Positions 59,673 through 64,000 of a stretch of 64,000 bases of DNA are shown in pieces. The DNA lies in NCBI RefSeq assembly GCF_030815415.1, contig NZ_JAUSWW010000001.1, positions 7,378,001 through 7,442,000 on the forward strand, read 5' to 3'. The notes under the pieces were generated by a model that did no database searches, had not been told where the DNA came from, and was given only the letters and a program-made list of their open reading frames with translations. A program made the position numbers and the translations under genes. This stretch comes from Streptomyces canus. GTDB lineage: Bacteria; Actinomycetota; Actinomycetes; Streptomycetales; Streptomycetaceae. Position 1 is the first letter of the stretch. Every line of letters begins with the position of its first letter.

Positions 59673-62600
59673 TTACGCCTTGCGCAGGCGGAACGTCAGC
59701 GACAGACCCTCGTCGGTGAAGGCATCGCCGTATGTGGCGTCCGCCTCACCCTGGTCGCTGTGCTCATCCAAGAAGGTGGTCGCCAGGACCTCGTCGGCGA
59801 TCAGGCCGGCGTGCTCGGTCAGGGCCGCGCGCACCGCCGGGTCCGTGGACGTCCAGCGCAGCGCGATGCGGTCGGCCACGTCGAGGCCGCTGTTCTTGCG
59901 GGCCTCCTGGATCAGACGGATCGCGTCACGGGCCAGGCCCGCCTGCCGCAGCTCCTCGGTGATCTCCAGGTCGAGAGCGACCGTCGCACCCGAGTCGGAC
60001 GCCACCGACCAGCCCTCGCGCGGGGTCTCCGTGATGATCACCTCGTCCGGGGCCAGGGTGATCGTCTCGCCGTCGACCTCGACCGACGCCGTGCCCTCGC
60101 GCAGGGCGAGGGACAGGCCGGCCGCGTCGGCGTTCGCGACGGCCTTCGCCACGTCCTGGACGCGCTTGCCGAAACGCTTGCCCAAGGCGCGGAAGTTGGC
60201 CTTGGCGGTGGTGTCCACCAGGCTGCCGCCGACCTCGCTCAGCGACGCCAGGGCTTCGACGTTCAGCTCCTCCGTGATCTGCGCGTGCAGTTCACGGTCG
60301 AGGGCGTCGAAGCCGGTCGCGGCGATGAGCGCACGGGACAGCGGCTGACGGGTCTTCACGCCCGACTCCGCGCGCGTGGCCCGGCCCAGCTCCACGAGCC
60401 GGCGCACCAGGACCATCTGCTTCGACAGCTCCGGGTCGATGGCGTCGAGGTCCGCCTCCGGCCAGGACGCCAGGTGCACCGACTCCGGGGCGCCCGGGGA
60501 GACCGGAACCACCAGGTCCTGCCAGACCCGCTCGGTGATGAACGGGGTCAGCGGGGCCATCAGCTTCGTCACCGTCTCGACGACCTCGTGCAGCGTGCGC
60601 AGCGCGGCCTTGTCGCCCTGCCAGAAGCGGCGACGGGAGCGGCGGACGTACCAGTTGGACAGGTCGTCGACGAACGCGGACAGCAGCTTGCCGGCGCGCT
60701 GGGTGTCGTACGCCTCCAGAGCCTGCGTCACCTGGTCGGTGAGCGCGTGGAGTTCGGACAGCAGCCAGCGGTCCAGGACCGGGCGGTCGGCCGGGGCCGG
60801 GTCGGCCGCGGACGGCGCCCAGTTCGACGTGCGCGCGTACAGGGCCTGGAAGGCGACCGTGTTCCAGTACGTCAGGAGTGTCTTGCGGACGACCTCCTGG
60901 ATCGTGCCGTGGCCCACACGGCGAGCCGCCCACGGGGAACCGCCGGCCGCCATGAACCAGCGCACCGCGTCCGCGCCGTGCTGGTCCATCAGCGGGATCG
61001 GCTGCAGGATGTTGCCCAGGTGCTTGGACATCTTGCGGCCGTCCTCGGCGAGGATGTGGCCGAGGCACACGACGTTCTCGTACGAGGACTTGTCGAAGAC
61101 CAGGGTGCCGATGGCCATGAGGGTGTAGAACCAGCCGCGCGTCTGGTCGATGGCCTCGGAGATGAACTGCGCCGGGTACCGGCTCTCGAACAGCTCCTTG
61201 TTCTTGTACGGGTAGCCCCACTGCGCGAACGGCATCGAACCCGAGTCGTACCAGGCGTCGATGACCTCCGGCACGCGCGTGGCCGTCTTCGCGCACTGCG
61301 GGCAGTCGAAGGTGACGTCGTCGATGAACGGGCGGTGCGGGTCCAGGCCCGACTGGTCCGTGCCCGTCAGCCCGGTGAGCTCCGCGCGGGAGCCGACCAC
61401 GGTCAGGTGGTCGTCCTCGCAGCGCCAGATCGGCAGCGGGGTGCCCCAGTAGCGGTTGCGGGACAGCGCCCAGTCGATGTTGTTCTGCAGCCAGTCACCG
61501 AAGCGGCCGTGCTTGACCGTGTCCGGGAACCAGTTGGTCTTCTCGTTCTCCTGGAGGAGACGGTTCTTGACCTCGGTGGTGCGGATGTACCAGGACGGCT
61601 GCGCGTAGTAGAGGAGCGCGGTGTGGCAGCGCCAACAGTGCGGGTAGCTGTGCTCGTACGGGATGTGCCTGAAGAGGAGGCCGCGCTGCTGGAGGTCCGC
61701 GGTGAGCTTTTCGTCCGCCTTCTTGAAGAAGACGCCACCGACCAGGGGGACGTCCTCCTCGAAGGTGCCGTCGGGGCGGACGGGGTTCACCACCGGCAGG
61801 CCGTACGCGCGGCAGACCTTGAGGTCGTCCTCACCGAAGGCGGGGGACTGGTGGACCAGGCCCGTACCGTCCTCGGTCGTGACGTATTCGGCGTTGACGA
61901 CGAAATGTGCCGCTTCCGGGAACTCCACGAGCTCGAACGGACGTTGATAGGTCCAGCGCTCCATCTCGGCGCCGGTGAAGGACTGGCCGGTGCTCTCCCA
62001 GCCCTCGCCGAGCGACTTGGCGACGAGCGGCTCGGCGACGACGAGCTTCTCCTGGCCGTCGGTCACCACGACGTAGGTGACCTCGGGATGGGAGGCGACC
62101 GCGGTGTTGGAGACCAGCGTCCAGGGCGTGGTCGTCCACACCAGGAGCGCGGCCTCACCGGCGAGCGGACCGGAGGTGAGCGGGAAACGGACGTACACGG
62201 ACGGGTCGACGACCGTCTCGTAGCCCTGCGCCAGCTCGTGGTCGGAGAGGCCGGTGCCGCAGCGGGGGCACCAGGGGGCGACGCGGTGGTCCTGGACCAG
62301 CAGGCCCTTATTGAAGATCTCCTTGAGCGACCACCAGACCGACTCGATGTACTCGGGGTGCATCGTGACGTAGGCGTCGTCGAGGTCGACCCAGTAGCCC
62401 ATGCGGGTCGTCAGCTCGGAGAAGGCGTCGGTGTGGCGCAGCACGGAGTCGCGGCACCTGGCGTTGAACTCCGCGATGCCGTACGCCTCGATGTCCTGCT
62501 TGCCGGAGAAGCCGAGCTCCTTCTCCACCGCGAGCTCCACCGGGAGGCCGTGGCAGTCCCAGCCGGCCTTGCGGGCCACGTGGTAGCCGCGCATGGTGCG

Positions 62601-62825
62601 GAAGCGGGGGAAGACGTCCTTGAAGACGCGCGCCTCGATGTGGTGGGCGCCCGGCATGCCGTTGGCGGTGGGCGGGCCCTCGTAGAACACCCACTCGGGG
62701 CGGCCCTCGGACTGCTCCAGGCTCTTGGCGAAGATCTTCTGCTCGCGCCAGAACTCGAGCACGGCGTGCTCGAGGGCGGGCAGGTCGACCTGGGCGGGCA
62801 CCTGGCGGTACGTAGGCGATGTCAT
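59673..62825 (-). CDS. ileS: Isoleucyl-tRNA synthetase
   Basis: Charges tRNA-Ile with isoleucine and edits valine. The 1050 residues match the long, eukaryote-like IleRS type of actinobacteria. Motifs: class I site as EGPPTANGMPGAHHIEARVFKD (HIGH variant), the CP1 editing region with WTTTPWTLVSNTA, Zn-type cysteines in APWCPRCG and CPQC, and KMSKH in EDGRKMSKHLGN (KMSKS variant). ATG 62825 follows GGAGGAAG. Control is by a T-box leader. The eukaryote-like type is often linked to mupirocin tolerance (known for the class, not tested here). Confidence 0.97.
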   Translation of the reverse strand: MTSPTYRQVPAQVDLPALEHAVLEFWREQKIFAKSLEQSEGRPEWVFYEGPPTANGMPGAHHIEARVFKDVFPRFRTMRGYHVARKAGWDCHGLPVELAVEKELGFSGKQDIEAYGIAEFNARCRDSVLRHTDAFSELTTRMGYWVDLDDAYVTMHPEYIESVWWSLKEIFNKGLLVQDHRVAPWCPRCGTGLSDHELAQGYETVVDPSVYVRFPLTSGPLAGEAALLVWTTTPWTLVSNTAVASHPEVTYVVVTDGQEKLVVAEPLVAKSLGEGWESTGQSFTGAEMERWTYQRPFELVEFPEAAHFVVNAEYVTTEDGTGLVHQSPAFGEDDLKVCRAYGLPVVNPVRPDGTFEEDVPLVGGVFFKKADEKLTADLQQRGLLFRHIPYEHSYPHCWRCHTALLYYAQPSWYIRTTEVKNRLLQENEKTNWFPDTVKHGRFGDWLQNNIDWALSRNRYWGTPLPIWRCEDDHLTVVGSRAELTGLTGTDQSGLDPHRPFIDDVTFDCPQCAKTATRVPEVIDAWYDSGSMPFAQWGYPYKNKELFESRYPAQFISEAIDQTRGWFYTLMAIGTLVFDKSSYENVVCLGHILAEDGRKMSKHLGNILQPIPLMDQHGADAVRWFMAAGGSPWAARRVGHGTIQEVVRKTLLTYWNTVAFQALYARTSNWAPSAADPAPADRPVLDRWLLSELHALTDQVTQALEAYDTQRAGKLLSAFVDDLSNWYVRRSRRRFWQGDKAALRTLHEVVETVTKLMAPLTPFITERVWQDLVVPVSPGAPESVHLASWPEADLDAIDPELSKQMVLVRRLVELGRATRAESGVKTRQPLSRALIAATGFDALDRELHAQITEELNVEALASLSEVGGSLVDTTAKANFRALGKRFGKRVQDVAKAVANADAAGLSLALREGTASVEVDGETITLAPDEVIITETPREGWSVASDSGATVALDLEITEELRQAGLARDAIRLIQEARKNSGLDVADRIALRWTSTDPAVRAALTEHAGLIADEVLATTFLDEHSDQGEADATYGDAFTDEGLSLTFRLRKA

Positions 62826-62829
62826 CAGC

Positions 62830-63110
62830 GAGCTTCCTCCGGCGGACTTGCTGCCTTCCGTCCGGAGGGACGAGAGCTGTCCTGTGTACGCCGGTTTCGG
62901 CGCGCTCCCGCGGTACCACCCTCCTTGGCTCCCCGGTGCGTCTTCCGCACCGATGAGCCCCCTCATTGGGGTCGCGATGCCGGGTCTACCACCCCGCGTG
63001 GGGCTTCTTCCGGCGGCTCCGGGGTGATCTTCACGTCGCGCTCGCCCCCGGGCTTCCACCGTCCCCGGGTCGCTCTGGGCTGCGTACGCCGCTACTCGTC
63101 CCCATCCAAG
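62830..63110 (-). ncRNA. T-box riboswitch (ileS leader, AUC specifier)
   Basis: The minus-strand leader has the T-box sequence GGGTGGTACCGCGGGAGC (about 62905-62922) and a candidate specifier ATC (63026-63028) in GAAGATCACC. Near ileS, an anti-SD CCTCCGG (62862-62868) can pair with CCGGAGG at the RBS (about 62837-62843), so control is probably translational, as reported for actinobacterial ileS T-boxes. Confidence 0.9.
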
Positions 63111-63415
63111 CTTTTCGCTCCGCCCAGTGTACGGCGCCGCACGGACAGCGGCCGACCGCTTTTCCGGGCCCGGGGGACACGGACGTCGCACGGCGGGGAG
63201 TGACCCGAATGGAGCGGTACGCGTGTTCGGATTCTGGGACGCACGGCACGGCGGATTACCCGGCGGGGAGCTGGGCACAACGCATGCAGGTTCGGCGCGC
63301 CCCTGCGCGAGCCGGGCGAATCGGGCGGTGTGCCCCGTTGCCGTGGGACTCGAGTCGATTTATCGTCCCAGCACGATTCGCGTGCAAGATCACAATATGT
63401 GAAGGGGCCGCGGCC
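63111..63415. other. Divergent intergenic region ileS / Lys-rich protein
   Basis: About 300 nt without a credible gene. It should hold the ileS promoter (minus strand) and that of the gene at 63416; the last 40 nt before the RBS are relatively AT-rich (TTTATCG, CACAATATGTG). No clear operator recognised. Confidence 0.5.
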
Positions 63416-64000
63416 ATGGTGGCGAAGAAGACCGCCGTACAGCAGTCGGCGTCGGGCAGTTCGGGGGCTGCCAAGGCCTCCGGTGGTGCGGCCAAGGACG
63501 TGGGTGGGAAGAAGAGCGCACAGGGGGGTGCCGAGGGGCGTGCCGCCAAGGCCGTGAAGACGGTGGCCGGCGCCGCGAGGAAGGCGGTGGCCAAGAGCCC
63601 CGAGAAGAAGACCGCGGCCAAGAAGGCCACGGCGTCCAAGGCGGCTCCCGCGCGGGAGGCCGTCGAGGAGGAGGGGTCCCAGAGACCGGCGGCCAAGAAG
63701 GCCGCCGCGAAGAAGACGGCGGCCAAGAAGTCGGCGGCCAAGAAGGTGACTGCCAAGAAGACGGCAGCGAAGAAGACGGCGGCCAAGAAGACCGCTGTCG
63801 CGAAGAGCACCTCCACGAAGAGTGCGGCCGGCAAGAGCACGGCCGAGAAGGCGGGCGCGGCGCAGGCCGCGAAGCAGACGGGAGCCACGACGGTGGTTGC
63901 GAAGAAGACTCCTGGCACGGCCACGGCGGCGCAGACCGCCGTCCCCAAGGCACGTCTCGCCGCGGCGGTGGAGCCGGGCGAGCTCGCGGTCCGCCCGGGC
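63416..64000 (+). CDS. Lys/Ala-rich (histone H1-like) N-terminus of a probable DksA/TraR-type protein, cut by window end
   Basis: From ATG 63416 (AAGGGG upstream) the frame stays open to the window end, 195 codons. The visible part is almost only Lys, Ala, Thr, Ser and Gly with repeats of the AAKK(T/S) type at about residues 60-135, like histone H1 tails, ending VEPGELAVRPG. In S. coelicolor the gene next to ileS encodes a protein with such a tail and a C-terminal DksA/TraR zinc finger, reported in nucleoid-protein studies (memory); the finger is outside this window. The long opposite-strand ORFs here are shadows. Confidence 0.75.
   Translation, partial: MVAKKTAVQQSASGSSGAAKASGGAAKDVGGKKSAQGGAEGRAAKAVKTVAGAARKAVAKSPEKKTAAKKATASKAAPAREAVEEEGSQRPAAKKAAAKKTAAKKSAAKKVTAKKTAAKKTAAKKTAVAKSTSTKSAAGKSTAEKAGAAQAAKQTGATTVVAKKTPGTATAAQTAVPKARLAAAVEPGELAVRPG

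Noticed and set aside
59658..63203. Plus-strand ORF of 1181 codons opposite ileS
   Set aside because: Antisense shadow of a highly GC3-biased gene; the product is Arg/Gly/Leu-rich without domains, and ileS is certain.
1..64000. CRISPR arrays, prophage genes or a biosynthetic gene cluster
   Set aside because: No repeat-spacer array, no phage structural or integrase genes, and no PKS/NRPS/terpene genes were found; the phytoene-desaturase-like gene stands alone.

Overview
The window is chromosomal DNA of a Streptomyces (very high GC, GTG/TTG starts common, strongly GC-biased third codon positions). Gene order matches what I remember of the S. coelicolor core between the glucokinase gene glkA and the division gene divIVA, with ileS beyond it. 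The order also follows, with insertions, the mycobacterial block running from TB16.3 (SRPBCC), the ArsA-like ATPase, the acyltransferase, the class II DAHP synthase, PknL/Rv2175c and the pbpB-to-wag31 division cluster. No complete transposon, prophage, CRISPR array, rRNA or tRNA gene was seen.

Region 1 (1-9.9 kb) is housekeeping and signalling: end of a metallophosphoesterase, an SRPBCC protein, an ArsA-like ATPase, glucokinase GlkA, an endonuclease/exonuclease/phosphatase protein, an alpha/beta hydrolase, a PlsC-type acyltransferase, the MacS/MacR-like two-component system and a 6-phosphofructokinase. Region 2 (9.9-11.2 kb) is a small decay zone: a probably frameshifted short ORF, a frameshifted and 3'-truncated D-lactate dehydrogenase pseudogene, and what looks like the right end (omega-RNA scaffold) of an IS200/IS605-type element. 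Region 3 (11.2-16.9 kb) has the fused anthranilate synthase with its trpL attenuator, divergent from class II DAHP synthase; a convergent bacterioferritin-associated ferredoxin/bacterioferritin pair with an iron box; and a membrane protein behind a CsoR-like copper operator. Region 4 (17-26.2 kb) holds endonuclease IV, a PASTA Ser/Thr kinase, the thiO-thiS-thiG operon under a TPP riboswitch, an FAD oxidoreductase, an Rv2175c-type DNA-binding protein, thiE and metF. Region 5 (26.2-41.4 kb) is more accessory: a membrane protein with a Gln/Tyr/Gly-rich tail, a phytoene-desaturase-like protein, a DUF4126 protein, an ATPase-YhgE/Pip-TetR operon with a striking palindromic operator, a HEPN protein, a methyltransferase, DUF3040, the MoxR-DUF58-transglutaminase operon and a beta carbonic anhydrase.

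Region 6 (41.5-59.5 kb) is the division and cell wall (dcw) cluster, all on the plus strand: rsmH, ftsL, ftsI, murE, murF, mraY, murD, ftsW, murG, ftsQ, ftsZ, pgeF(ylmD), yggS(ylmE), sepF, ylmG, divIVA. mraZ, murC, ddl and ftsA are absent. MurE/F, MraY, MurD and MurG build lipid II; FtsW/FtsI polymerise and cross-link septal wall; FtsQ/FtsL, FtsZ and SepF form the divisome; DivIVA directs tip growth. In this sequence ftsI carries a one-base insertion near 43,994-43,997 that separates the membrane/pedestal part from the transpeptidase domain; it is either a genuine septation mutation or an assembly error. Region 7 (59.6-64 kb) has ileS on the minus strand under a T-box leader with an AUC specifier, and divergently the start of a lysine/alanine-rich protein cut by the window edge.

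The main things to check are the ftsI frameshift, the element remnant next to the D-lactate dehydrogenase pseudogene, the recurrent TANNNT hexamer placed 6-8 nt before start codons (leaderless transcription, nine genes), and several unusually clean operators and hairpins.
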